This document shows, piece by piece, positions 35,780-47,257 of a DNA stretch of 64,000 nucleotides (its first letter is position 1; each line of letters begins with the position of its first letter). Made by a program: the position numbers and the translations under genes. Under the pieces are notes generated by a model. That model made no database searches, was not told the DNA's origin, and saw only the letters and a list, made by a program, of their open reading frames with translations. This DNA comes from Arabidopsis thaliana (lineage: Eukaryota > Streptophyta > Magnoliopsida > Brassicales > Brassicaceae), in the NCBI RefSeq assembly GCF_000001735.4, contig NC_003074.8, positions 248,101 to 312,100 on the forward strand, written 5' to 3'.

Positions 35780-37483
35780 CTACGCAGGTACTTCAGAGAG
35801 GGTCCTCTTCTTTCCTTTCTTTACCTCTGTTCCCTCATTTTCTGCCTGCTCTGCCTTCTTCTGCGCACGGATCATTGCTCGCCTTGCGCGCGGTCGCATC
35901 TCTCTAACTCTACGAGGCGGCATCACAAATGGCTCAAGTGGCTTGTCCCCAAAAGGATGCTCACCGCCTTCAAATATCCTCAGCTTCCGATCCCTGTCCT
36001 ATACCCACACAAAGCAACAAAACCTCAGCACATTCTTGTTTTAAGCAACACATCCTAAACTATGCGAGCAATTCATTTAGGAGCTGAGAAGCGAGAATGT
36101 ATCAGTACAAACAAGCCACTATTCCCACCAAAGATAAAGGACAAATAACAAAATGGTAAAACCAAGAGTTCAGAACAATCTTCCTTCCAAACCTAAATGA
36201 TTTTCAAAACAAGGGTATATCATCTCATTCGATAAGACCGATTTGTGAGGAGAGACAACCTTTCTAGACATAGGACACCAAGAATCTCATTCCACACAAC
36301 TCATGATGGATATCAACAAGTAAGAGTAAAGCCAAGGTGTGGGGTAATATCTGTAGCCAGAAAGTCAGGGATCTAAAAGACTGAGGATTCAGGTGATTAG
36401 AAAATGTTTCAGTTTATAGTGTACTCACATCACGCAAATTGTTACTTGGAAGCATGCGCCAGACAGCCTTACGAATGACCTCTGTGGGATCTTTGGCCAT
36501 CTGATCTTTCAGACTCCGTTCCTTCAGGTGTCCGATGTACCTACAAAGAGAGATTAAATAAAGTAGATGAAAATGGGAGATACTAAAAGATATGATAAAA
36601 CACTTGTAGTAGCTGAAGATTCACAGGAGCATTAAAAGAAAGAGTGCAACTTGCCCAGTATGCCAACGGTAGAATTTGTCAGTGAGCTTTCTTCCTGTGA
36701 AGCCGATTTCCTTAGCATTGAGAACAATACAAATATCGCCATCGTCGCGGTTAGGACAATAAGTAGGCTTATCTTTGGCTTGAAGCACGGTTGATATCTG
36801 GGAAGCTAGTCTACCAAGAACCTAGAGTAGACAAGTTATATTCACAAATGAAATCCTAGCAATTCAATTCAGATTTAATACAAAGACACAACAAAGATAA
36901 GGCATCCTATCTAAAATCTGGAAATGTTTGCCACTGTAGTCATGTAACTAACCAAGCATAAGAAGAAGAAAGTGGTAGAAGAAAGAGAGAGTAGATTGGA
37001 AGAGAGGTAGAAGAAAGAAAACCTGGCCTCTGGCATCAAAAACACGCCAACGAAGACCGTCGAGATTGATACGCTTTATACCTGCCACAGCTTTCTGCAC
37101 AAAGACATACTCAAGATCAGCAACAAAACATAATACAAAGAGTAGATTGGAAGTTTTTTTTTAATAATAGAAAGGGGTCCATTTTCGAATAAGTTTGTAG
37201 CATCTACTCAATTTCTAAATTGCATAGCATAGGTGTGACACTCTCTGACCGTAATGGAGAATAGATGCAATGGGAAGTGATCATTGTTCCAAATGATTTT
37301 AAGTAGAAAATGCATAACACGTAGAAGAAGACCTAAACGTGGGAATCGCTCACTGGTTGATAGTAATCTAAGGTGATTTGGCTAAAACTGATCAAAAAGC
37401 TGGAGATATGGAAGGAAGAAGTAATCATTTTATACCTTTAAGTTGCCCTTGAATGAGGCAGCAGCAGCAGCCTGAGTCGCCAT
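35780..37483 (-). CDS. Mitochondrial-type ribosomal protein L13 (uL13m)
   Basis: Large-subunit ribosomal protein. Exons on the minus strand: 37483-37436, 37094-37023, 36821-36655, 36540-36429 and 35998-35780, 205 aa. L13 core motifs are [34 protein letters not shown] and [14 protein letters not shown], then [16 protein letters not shown]. The C-terminal extension is highly basic ([20 protein letters not shown]). Intron 36541-36654 has a GC donor (CTGG|GCAAGT). Using the nearest GT instead would break the HTGY-I motif and the frame. No strong classical presequence is seen beyond an Ala-rich start. It is head to head with the ribosome recycling factor gene. From memory this is At3g01790. Confidence 0.94.
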
Positions 37484-37919
37484 CGTTCTTCAGCTGTTTG
37501 TTAGACAAAAAACAAAAAACAAAACTGAGAATGTGATTTCAGTTATACAGATTCGTATGGAGAAGTCTGCAACGAATTGACCAGAATCACCAGAGAGATG
37601 ACTCACCGGTTACCGGAGACAGTGCCGGAAGTGACAGCGGCGGTGGAAATGGGAAGATCTAGGAGGGAGCTGTATAACAAAGGGTTTTAGAAGGCGGAGG
37701 GCTATTTTGGTATTTTCTCATTAAAAGAAAAGGAAATGACTTTATATATGAAGGAAACTAAATTTTTTTTATTACATTTCAGTCGTCGATTCGAGGTCGA
37801 GGGTTTTAGCTCTATACACGGAATCAATCAAAAGGTACTTGTTTTTCTTGCGTGTCTTCCTCCTTAAACCTCAGAAAAGAAGAAGAAGAAGAAGAAGAAG
37901 AAAGTTGAAGTCTTTAGGG
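37484..37919. promoter_or_regulatory. Bidirectional promoter, mitochondrial L13 / RRF
   Basis: Only 436 bases separate the two start codons. Telo-box-like sequences occur on both sides: GGGTTTTAG at ~37681 and ~37802. A GAA run (37873-37905) lies in the RRF leader. Two mitochondrial translation genes sharing one short intergenic region suggests common regulation. Confidence 0.65.
37873..37905 (+). repeat. GAA trinucleotide run in RRF leader
   Basis: About nine to ten GAA/AGA units just upstream of the RRF ATG at 37920. The frame is open through it but has no ATG, so I treat it as 5' UTR. Purine-rich leaders of this kind can act as promoter or translation enhancers. Confidence 0.75.
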
Positions 37920-39443
37920 ATGATGGCTATGTTCGTGAGACGAGCTCTATCTAGTCGTAACGCGATTGGGTTTCTCAGAAGAAGCTCCGTTGTTGTTCAA
38001 TCTCGTGATTTCTCCTTCATTTCTTCACCCAATCTCATGATGATGGGAGGCCGAGATCTGCAATTCGATTTGTCCATGCCCGATTTCCTCAGAGATTCTC
38101 GTCGAGGCTTTGCAAAAGGCAAAAAATCAAGTATGTTGTTTATTCCTCATTTCCATTTATCAATCACTCGCTCGTGAATCTTATTAACATGATTTGTAGA
38201 CTTTTCAAGTAGAGGGATTGATAGATTCTTCTTGTACTAGTTGTAGTTGGTATCAAAAGAGTTTCTTTTTTCTTTTGTTTTTTGTTGTATGAACAACGGC
38301 ATTTCTGCCTTCTTCTTCAGAGGACGATTCAGGAACAGGGATGGTCGACGCAGCTCCAGATATCGGACCTACCGTGAAAGCAGCAGCCTCTTCTCAAATG
38401 GAGGCAGCCATTGATGCATTGTCCCGGGATTTAACTAAATTAAGAACCGGAAGAGCCGCTCCAGGTACTTCTCACCTCTTTCTTTCGGGTTTAGGTTAAG
38501 CCTCTCTGTGTCTGTGCTTATTGTGTGCATTTGCAGGAATGCTTGATCATATTGTTGTTGAAACGGGAGGAGTAAAGATGCCACTCAATCACTTAGCTTT
38601 GGTCTCTGTCTTGGATCCTAAGACTCTCTCTGTCAATCCTTATGATCCCGATGTATACTGATTCTTTCTTTCTCTTTTACTAAGAAAAACTTCGACTACA
38701 TTAGAGTGTCATTTTTCTCCAACAAGCCGCCATTGACGCTTTGTTTGTCTCTGCAGACGGTCAAAGAACTTGAGAAAGCAATAGTCGCGTCGCCATTAGG
38801 ATTAAACCCGAAACTGGATGGGCAACGACTGGTCGCATCTATCCCAGCGTATGAAAGTTCTTCTCTGTCAAATTTCATTGTTTATCACAGCCGTAATTGA
38901 CTGACTTTGTCTGATTTCCGCTCTATGTTTTTATTTCGTGAGCAGATTGACCAAGGAGCATATACAGGTAAAGCATCCAAGTCATGTGTTATTGTTTAGT
39001 CACTGAGGTTGAGCCTTGACCCTATCTATCTATATGAACTCCAGGCAATGTGCAAGATTGTTACAAAGTCCAGTGAAGTTGTCAAACAAAGCATAAGAAG
39101 AGCGAGGCAAAAGGTAGTATGAATGGTGTAGAGCACAACCATAGAAGCTGTTTGTTGTAAACTCTCTCCTACACGTCAGAACATCTAATGATCAGAGACT
39201 TTTTTTTTTGGTCAGGCACTGGACACGATAAAGAAAGCAGGCTCGAGTCTACCAAAGGATGAAGTAAAAAGACTGGAGAAGGAAGTGAGTGTCATTGTAT
39301 GATCTTTCTGCAAATATGCATCCTACTTCAGTTACTGAAAATAATGGCCTTTGTGTGAACAGGTAGATGAGTTGACGAAGAAATTTGTGAAGTCAGCAGA
39401 GGACATGTGCAAGTCCAAAGAGAAAGAGATCACCGAAGCCTGA
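37920..39443 (+). CDS. Mitochondrial ribosome recycling factor
   Basis: Splits the post-termination organellar ribosome with EF-G. Exons: 37920-38130, 38321-38464, 38537-38652, 38757-38848, 38946-38967 (22 nt), 39045-39113, 39216-39284 and 39363-39443, giving 267 aa. The first ~75 residues are Arg/Ser-rich (MMAMFVRRALSSRNAIGFLR), a mitochondrial presequence. The RRF domain follows: IDALSRDLTKLRTGRAAPGM, LDPKTLSVNPYDP, VKELEKAIVASPLGLNPKLD, then a shortened form of the usual LPKDEVKRLEKEVDELTKKF end. The known plastid RRF is a different gene, so a mitochondrial assignment is likely. From memory this is At3g01800. Confidence 0.93.
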
Positions 39444-41117
39444 TTCATCATTCCTATACATCACTAGTCTTTTCACGCTACCTTGAAAGAATCTTTTATT
39501 CATTACCAAGATTTGTTTTCAACTTTTGAATGTTTGATTTGGGGATCTTGGAACTGCAAGAAAATTGATGATGAATAGCGATGGAAGGCCCTTCAAAGGG
39601 CCCAAGAAAGGCCTTGAAAGAATTCCAATAATTATGATGTTATTTTTCGAGTTTCATATATAGTAGTACTAATTGGCTTTTGTAGTTGAAGAGAAGTTTC
39701 CAAACTTGAAAACCAAGGCAAGGGGGGAAGAGGTAGGAGATGAGTCAATTAGTTTACCAATAATTTGACATGATAGTGAAATTGATGTGTTTGGTAAATT
39801 TGTTACAACCCCATTAATCTAATCTTTTTTTTTGTACTTGTTGCAAAGAATAATTCAATGATATTTCTTAAAGAGGAAATTTCTATATACATATAAACGA
39901 TAAGCTTATCTCAGCATTCCAAATTGATAGTGCGCTTTCAAACATATTATAAAATTTCAGACATAGTTTACTCTAAACTCGGTCCATCTCTGCAACAAAA
40001 TTAAAAATAAAACCGTCCTCACCAACCACAAATCTTATATTTAAAATTGAATGCATTTAATTTTTAAAATTGATCACTAACAAAGAAATGTAGGTAATAT
40101 AACAAGCTGTATAATTTGTCGGCAAAAAGATATAACAAAGAAAAACATGTACATATACATTTATCTAAAATGTTGAGCAATAACAATATTGAAGACGCAA
40201 TAACGATACCATTTAATCTTTGCCCACTCGCATTGGTGACGGAGACTAAGGCAAAATCTATCGAAAGTGGTGACCATTAAAAAGCGCGTCGGTGTTCACT
40301 TTTTTTAGTCAGGGACCAGGAGATCACCGTAACGTCGCCGTTTCGATATTTGCACGATCAAACTCCTTTTTTTATTCTTTTTTGGTCATCTTTTTTTTCT
40401 TTCTTTTCTTTATGGCATCATAATTTTTTTTAGTCGTAATCTATAGAGGAGACTAAAGATTCTTCATTCTGTGTCAGTGGCTCACATCCTCTGATTAACT
40501 AAAACGCACACAAACAAGAAAAAAAGCTATGAAAACAGGAAAAAAAATAGGAAATATCAGTCTTGTCTAAAACGACGAAGAAGAAGAGGAAGAATCGAGA
40601 CAAACATTTCACATTCCCAGAGATTGTGGTGTCGTTGGGTATTCATTCTCTCTCTCTCTCACATTACTTTGACGAGTTCTTAGTGTGTTGGTTCTCCAAA
40701 TGCTCTGCATATTACATTAAATCTCTCTCTGCTTTTTTTTGGGCTATAATATATGTTGGGTTTTCTTCAACTTGCTTGGATCTGTTGTAATAAGCGAGTT
40801 AGCTCAAAATCTCTTTCTTAATGAATGAGCTTTCAAAGTTAGCTGTTTTTTCCTCTTCTTCTTCTTTATCTTGGATCTTGATCAATCGAATCAGTAATGT
40901 GTTTGGAATAGAATTAGTTACATACATTTACCTTTCTGGTTCATGCATTGTCTTAGCATTTGACGGTTTCGCTGTTTCAGATTAAAAGTTGAATTCTTAG
41001 GGTTTAGACAAAGCTTTCCCTGTTTTGTTACTTAAATGTTTGCTTTGCATTCGGATGATGCTTGTGCAGGTACTTACTTCTTAGGGTGATTCAGGACTTG
41101 CTAATTATAGGCAAAAA
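39444..41117. other. Intergenic: RRF 3' flank and NT-C2 gene promoter/leader
   Basis: 1.67 kb. AT-rich from 39,800 to 40,250 with no gene. A transcribed leader with a long 5' UTR intron is likely: a donor near 40,637 in a GGGTATTC context and an acceptor near 41,069 (CTTGTGCAG). The 75-codon open frame at 40563-40790 lacks an ATG and a family signature, and is not called. Confidence 0.5.
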
Positions 41118-44100
41118 ATGGTTTTGGGTTTAAGCTCAAAGAACAGAAGATGCTCATCGGTACAAGTTGATTACCTGATCCACATTCATGACATCAAGCC
41201 TTGGCCTCCTTCTCAGTCCCTTCGATCTCTTCGCTCTGTTGTTATCCAATGGGAGAATGGTGACCGCAATTCTGGTACCACTTCTGTTGTTGCTCCTTCT
41301 CTTGGTTCTGTCATTGGCGAAGGCAAAATCGAGTTCAACGAATCATTTAAGCTTCCCCTCACCTTGTTGAAAGATGTCTCTGCTCGGGGCAAAGGTGGTG
41401 ATGTCTTCTTCAAGAACGTCTTAGAGCTCAACTTATACGAGCCTCGCAGAGAGAAAACACATCAGCTTTTGGCTACTGCCACCATTGATTTGGCTGTGTA
41501 CGGTGTTGTCAAAGAAAGTTTCAGCTTGACTGCTCAAATGAACAGTAAACGAAGCTACCGGAATGCCACTCAGCCTGTTCTGTACCTCACTATTCAACCC
41601 GTTAGTAGACGCCGGGCCAGTTCTTCATCTATGAACAGCTTGAAGGATGAAGCCAAGAATGGGGGTGAATCTGTTTCTGCCTTGATGAATGAGGAATACT
41701 ATAAGGAAGCTGAGATTGCTTCCATCACAGACGACGACATTTCCTCCCACTCCTCCTTGACAGTCTCATCTTCAACTTTAGAGTCTAATGGTGGTTTTTC
41801 TGTGCGAACCGAAGAGGTAAGAGATGGCAATAGCTCGACATTCTTCTGATAAGTTATGAAAATGAAATGTTTCTCAATGCTTTGATGTCTTATTTGCAGG
41901 AAGAACATGAGCGAATAAACAAGAATCCCAGAGGGAATGGCCACGAGAGATCAAAATCAGTGTCAGAGAGCAGACAAAGACAAATTGCTGACCAGATTCC
42001 GTCACGTTCCTCGTCAGTAGATCTATCTTCTGTGTTTCATCTCCCGGAGGGCATTTCTGATTCTGCACCCAACACTTCTTTGTCTGGGCTGGAGCACTGT
42101 GCTAATGTGTTTATAACTGATACCAATGAGAGCTCGAAGCTGGCAAGTAACGGTCAGCACAATAATGGAGAGGCCAAGTCTGTGCCTTTACAAATTGACA
42201 ATCTTTCGGAAAATGCTTCGCCTCGAGCCTCTGTGAATAGTCAAGATTTGACCAGTGATCAGGAACCAGAGAGTATAGTTGAGAAATCAAGAAAGGTGAA
42301 GTCTGTTCGATCATCCTTGGATATTAACCGGAGCAATAGCCGGTTGAGTTTATTCAGTGAAAGAAAAGAGGCTAAGGTGTATCCAAATTCTACACACGAC
42401 ACAACTTTGGAGAGCAAAATCAAGAACTTGGAAAGTAGAGTAAAGAAGCTTGAGGGTGAGTTATGCGAGGCTGCAGCCATTGAAGCAGCTCTCTACTCCG
42501 TGGTTGCAGAGCATGGAAGTTCATCAAGTAAAGTCCATGCGCCTGCTAGACGTCTTTTGAGGCTGTATCTTCATGCTTGTAGAGAAACCCATCTCTCAAG
42601 AAGAGCCAATGCAGCTGAAAGTGCTGTCTCCGGGTTAGTTCTTGTTGCCAAAGCGTGTGGAAACGATGTCCCCAGGTATGGTAATATCTTTCTTTGCATA
42701 ATTACTATTCTGAGTGAACTTTCTCAGAGTTAAATTTTGTCTGTGAATTGCAGATTGACATTTTGGTTGTCAAACACTATCGTTCTGAGGACAATCATTA
42801 GTGATACTAGTGCAGAAGAGGAACTGCCTGTTTCTGCTGGTCCTGGACCAAGAAAACAGAAGGCTGAAAGAGAAACCGAGAAACGATCGTCCTTGAAGTG
42901 GAAAGATTCCCCTTTGAGCAAAAAGGACATTAAGAGTTTTGGTGCCTGGGATGACCCTGTAACTTTCATAACAGCGCTTGAAAAGGTCGAAGCTTGGATC
43001 TTCTCACGCGTCGTAGAATCAATTTGGTGGCAGGTAATGTTGCTCTGTTCTCCCTGTTTCATCTTTTCATTCTCTGAACCAATTATAATTCACATGTTCT
43101 TTTTCTTTGGTTGCAGACTTTGACACCACGTATGCAGTCTTCGGCAGCATCAACTAGAGAGTTTGATAAAGGAAATGGCTCTGCATCAAAGAAAACTTTT
43201 GGTAGGACTCCGAGTAGTACGAACCAAGAACTAGGTGACTTCTCATTAGAGCTTTGGAAAAAGGCTTTCAGGGAGGCACACGAACGTTTATGCCCTCTGC
43301 GAGGTAGTGGGCATGAATGTGGCTGCTTGCCCATACCTGCGCGTCTGGTAAACATTTCTCCTGTTGAGTTTGTCACTTTTGGACCTTACTCTTGATTTCA
43401 CAAACGAATGTCCACGATTTGTAACGCAGATAATGGAACAGTGTGTGGCTCGGCTAGATGTTGCTATGTTCAATGCTATCCTTCGTGATTCTGATGACAA
43501 TTTCCCAACAGACCCTGTATCTGATCCCATTGCAGACTTGAGAGTCTTGCCAATTCCTTCTAGAACATCAAGTTTTGGTTCTGGTGCCCAGCTGAAAAAC
43601 TCGGTCAGTGTACTCAACTCAATAGCTTGGCAATGCTTATTATACTGTGGTCTCTGTAAAGCTCATGCATTTCTAATTTCAAACAGATAGGAAACTGGTC
43701 AAGGTGGCTCACTGATCTATTCGGCATTGATGACGAAGATGATGACAGCAGCGATGAGAATAGCTATGTTGAAAAATCGTTCAAGACATTCAATCTTCTC
43801 AAGGCGTTAAGCGATCTAATGATGCTTCCAAAAGATATGCTCCTCAACAGTTCTGTGAGAAAAGAGGTGCAAATGCAACATAAAACTCACAACACTTTTT
43901 TTTATCTAGTCTTCTTTCTCTTACTTGATGTAATATATTTCTTCTCATTGTGAAGGTTTGCCCGATGTTTGGTGCCCCGTTGATTAAGAGAGTGTTGAAT
44001 AATTTTGTCCCAGATGAGTTTTGCCCTGACCCAGTTCCTGATGCTGTACTGAAATCTCTTGAATCCGAGGTGAGACCATTTTTATAATGATGGATCTAAG

Positions 44101-44457
44101 GCTAAGCAGCTAATTTTGCTAATGGAAACGTGATGGCCCTTGTAGGAAGAAGCTGAGAAGAGTATCATCACAAGCTATCCATGCACTGCACCTTCTCCAG
44201 TGTACTGTCCACCTTCACGGACTTCAATCTCCACCATCATTGGAAACTTTGGACAGCCTCAAGCGCCGCAGTTAAGCAGAATCAGGTCTTCAATTACAAG
44301 AAAAGCGTACACAAGCGATGACGAGCTTGATGAGCTGAGTTCACCGTTGGCTGTTGTTGTTCTTCAACAAGCAGGTTCTAAGAAGATCAATAATGGTGAT
44401 GCAGATGAGACAATCAGGTATCAACTTCTCAGGGAGTGTTGGATGAACGGCGAATGA
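41118..44457 (+). CDS. NT-C2 (EEIG1/EHBP1 N-terminal type) domain protein
   Basis: Exons: 41118-41816, 41900-42675, 42754-43033, 43117-43347, 43430-43603, 43687-43866, 43956-44069 and 44146-44457, giving 921 aa. The N-terminal ~160 residues form an NT-C2 domain (YLIHIHDIKPWPPSQSLRSL, VFFKNVLELNLYEPRREKTH, FSLTAQMNSKRSYRNATQPV), a lipid-binding C2 variant. The middle is Ser-rich and disordered, then a short coiled coil (LESKIKNLESRVKKLEGELC). The C-terminal half is a conserved helical region: LTFWLSNTIVLRTIISD, AWIFSRVVESIWWQTL and FCPDPVPDAVLKSLESEEE. This resembles the dilute-like region of plant proteins with this layout. Likely a membrane-cytoskeleton adaptor. From memory this is At3g01810; the specific role is unknown to me. 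Confidence 0.92.
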
Positions 44458-44547
44458 TCAGACATTGATGTGTTTTGTCTTTTAGTTTCCACTTGTGACT
44501 GTTTGTAAATGTCTCTGATGTGTCAAAAATCTTTGTCAGTTGGTTGT

Positions 44548-44643
44548 TTTTGGTGTTGCCGCCATGTATAGAATGAAGACAGTAGTAACAGTACTGGAGT
44601 TTGAGCTTGACATATATACAATTTGAATAACACGCAGATTGAC
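44548..44643 (+). repeat. 96-bp direct repeat, copy 1 (NT-C2 gene 3' flank)
   Basis: Identical by eye to 45498-45593 except for two transitions (C/T near 44589, G/A near 44596). It begins TTTTGGTGTTGCCGCC and ends CACGCAGATTGAC. It lies about 90 bases after the NT-C2 stop codon, so it is probably in that 3' UTR. Confidence 0.93.
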
Positions 44644-45497
44644 CACTGAAGAATCAAAAACGGAGGCCACTTAGTCAAAAAAAACTCTGAAACTCCATAA
44701 ACGAATCCCACTCTTCAGCTATCCTTTGTTCCTTACACAATTTCACAACAAGACATTACAATGGTGTTTATTAGAAGTAAAGTTTCAAAATCCATGTAAG
44801 CCATTGATTCTATAGAGGTACCTTGTAATACTCCTCGAGTCCTCGTCCTCGAAAGGAAGCATCGGATTTGAGGAACATTCTCTTGGCTATTTCGAGTTGA
44901 TTTCTCTTCCAAGTTGTGTCGTCTCCATTTTTGTTGTTACAGTGGCCGAGCTTTTTGTTTTCACAGCGATTGGTTTACATTGGTTTTGAAAATTCAAATT
45001 GATCTCGGTTCGGTTTACTTTTGGTTTAGAGAAGAAAACCAAAAGAAATAAGACACGCGATGGATTTTTGAGAATGAGGTGCGTGGATCAAAAAAGGAAT
45101 GATTTTTGTGGATTAACCCCTTTAAAAATCGTAGACACGCGCTCAACGCGACATGGGTGAGAGTGGCCGTAAAATCGAGTCATTGATAAAAGTGGAGTAT
45201 GAAGTGGAGCTCTCTCATTGGCTAAAAAAATAAAGATAGTAGGGAAGCTCCTCCTCTCATATATTGAAACCAATAATAAACACTTACGAATTTTCTGCGT
45301 TTTCAGAGTGAATTTTTATTGATGTGCATAGATTTTGTTTCATATTTTGTTTACTTGTAGTTTATCAACACTTATGGATCATTCGAAATGTATACCAACC
45401 AGTAAGGGGAAACCTTCAAGAAGAAGATCAGAACCAAAGTATCCTCTGCGATGGAACCAGTTAGGCTTGTGTCAGGTTCACAAGGAGATTATGATAC

Positions 45498-45593
45498 TTT
45501 TGGTGTTGCCGCCATGTATAGAATGAAGACAGTAGTAATAGTACTGAAGTTTGAGCTTGACATATATACAATTTGAATAACACGCAGATTGAC
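45498..45593 (+). repeat. 96-bp direct repeat, copy 2
   Basis: Second copy, 950 bases downstream in the same orientation, 94 of 96 bases the same. Sequence on either side is unrelated to that around copy 1. High identity implies a recent event. Confidence 0.93.
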
Positions 45594-45880
45594 ATGTATT
45601 GCAGAGACGTGCGCTAGATTGTTGCAAGTGAAGCAAATCATGCACGTCTTGTTGTGATATAGGAACTATTTTTCATAGATGGAAAATCTTTGTTGTATAT
45701 ATAATAGACTCATTACAAGCTTTAGTGGTATCATCCTCATCACGTTTGATCTCTCGCAAAACTTTGAATTACAGAAAAAGAAAACAAAAAAAAAGTTGCA
45801 TATTAGGGGTTAAGAAGACCCATAAAATGAGAGAGAAAGATCAAAATTTATAAAGCAAAGCTCTGTTTTGTAGTTCATCA

Positions 45881-47257
45881 TCACAGAGTTAGCTTCTGTG
45901 AAGTCGTCAAATTCACCTGCTTCAGATGTAAAGCTGCCAACAAGCCCTGCCATGTGTCTGCTGATGTGGCACCGCCAACATGAAAGTCTAGCAGTTTCCT
46001 CTGCTTCCTATAGTATTCTTCCACCTGATTGAATCACCACCACAAGATTTTCAGCTGAAACCACCTTGTAAACTAGATATATAACAAAGACATTGATCAG
46101 AAAAGTACCTCCTGTGCGTAGACACCGACACTCTCCCTCCGAGCATTGATTGCAACAGGTGAGTGTAACATAGAGCCGAGGAACTCCTGCTGAGGCAGAG
46201 CTGTTTCATTCCGGTTTACCAGATGGTCTTCAGAGCATTTGAGATTGACAACGAGGTCAATCTGAGCGATTTGATCAAGAGTTTCCTGCAAAACATTCAG
46301 AACAACTTGAAGAATCACTAAAACACAATTCAATTGAGGATCTCTATTAAATGTTAGTATGTAATAAGAGCTTCCCACATTAAAAAAAAAAAAGACTGTT
46401 GTAAGTAAATATATATGAAAAGAAACTAACGGCTTGAAAACGAGTGCGAGGAATGCCATGAAGAATGAAACCAGTTTCCCCTCTTGCATAGCCTTCTTCG
46501 AGCCTCTTTGATAGCAACGCAAACACAACACTCTTTGGAACCAGCTTTCGTTCATTTACAGCACTTGCAATCTATACCACCAGAAATTTTGATTAGTTCA
46601 ACAACCATAAACCGGAACAAATGTTATGTTCTCTCTTTACAAGTTCCTTTCATTACCTATTAGGCTAAGTTATGTGGATTAGTCAACAACATTAAATGAA
46701 TCATTAAAGCACACTTGGAATCAAACTCTATAAACAGCAAGAATTCCCATTAGGTGATCATAATCTAGACAACTAACTCTAATCAAACATCTTATGAATC
46801 AAAATAATCAACACTAACAACTAAGAACATAAAAAGGTAATGTATTTAAACATTTTCAAAGATGGCTTTTCTAAGGAGAAGGTCTTAGGGAATCAATGCA
46901 AATTTAGAGAGAAGACAAGAGTAGCACCTCCTTGTAGAGAGAAGATCTAGGGTTGAGTTCTTGACGGACAAGGGACCCCATGGAAATGTGAGGAACTTCA
47001 AGCAGTTTGGAGAGCCTCTCGGCGAAGACGTGCCTCCATGCTCCAGGGGCTCCCATAAGCACCCACTGCACTCCTCTATCCGGCCCCGATCCATCCAACC
47101 CAAGCCTCGGTTCCGCGAGGCGGCGATCATCTCCGTACAAGTACTCGTCATCGGAGTCGTAGTCAAACTCCAACGCGGCCGCTGATCCAAAAGATCGACG
47201 AATCGCTGCGAGCCTTGTCACCGGCGAAACTCCTCTCACGCGGCTAAGCCAGGCCAT
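45881..47257 (-). CDS. Adenylate-kinase-like protein with degenerate P-loop, mitochondrial
   Basis: Exons on the minus strand: 47257-46928, 46571-46431, 46285-46109 and 46024-45881, giving 263 aa. The N-terminus (MAWLSRVRGVSPVTRLAAIR) is a mitochondrial-type presequence. Adenylate kinase relatives carry GPPGSGKGT; here the aligned loop is GAPGAWRHVFAERLSKLL, with the invariant Lys replaced by Arg and the last Gly by Trp. The NMP-site motif reads FILHGIPRTRFQA, close to the usual DGFPRT but with His for Asp. The LID region lacks the usual Arg/His pattern. Family folding is clear (VPHISMGSLVRQEL matches the HISTGDLLR segment); activity is doubtful. From memory this is At3g01820, listed as probable adenylate kinase 7. 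Confidence 0.92.

Larger units (their letters stand above)
44458..45880. other. Convergent intergenic region with a duplicated 96-bp element
   Basis: Between opposing stop codons. It holds the NT-C2 gene 3' UTR, a 96-bp direct repeat (44548-44643 and 45498-45593) and the adenylate-kinase-like 3' UTR. A small open frame starting at an ATG near 45374 runs into the second repeat copy; it has no recognisable family. Confidence 0.6.

Noticed and set aside
37839-37919. Upstream extension of RRF through an Arg-rich segment
   Set aside because: The frame is open across the GAA run but contains no ATG; the 37920 ATG gives a normal mitochondrial presequence.
40563-40790. 75-codon frame upstream of the NT-C2 gene
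   Set aside because: No ATG at its start and it lies where a 5' UTR and leader intron are expected.
44458-45880. A complete transposon around the 96-bp repeat
   Set aside because: No transposase-like frame, terminal inverted repeats or clear target-site duplications seen by eye; kept only as an unexplained duplication.
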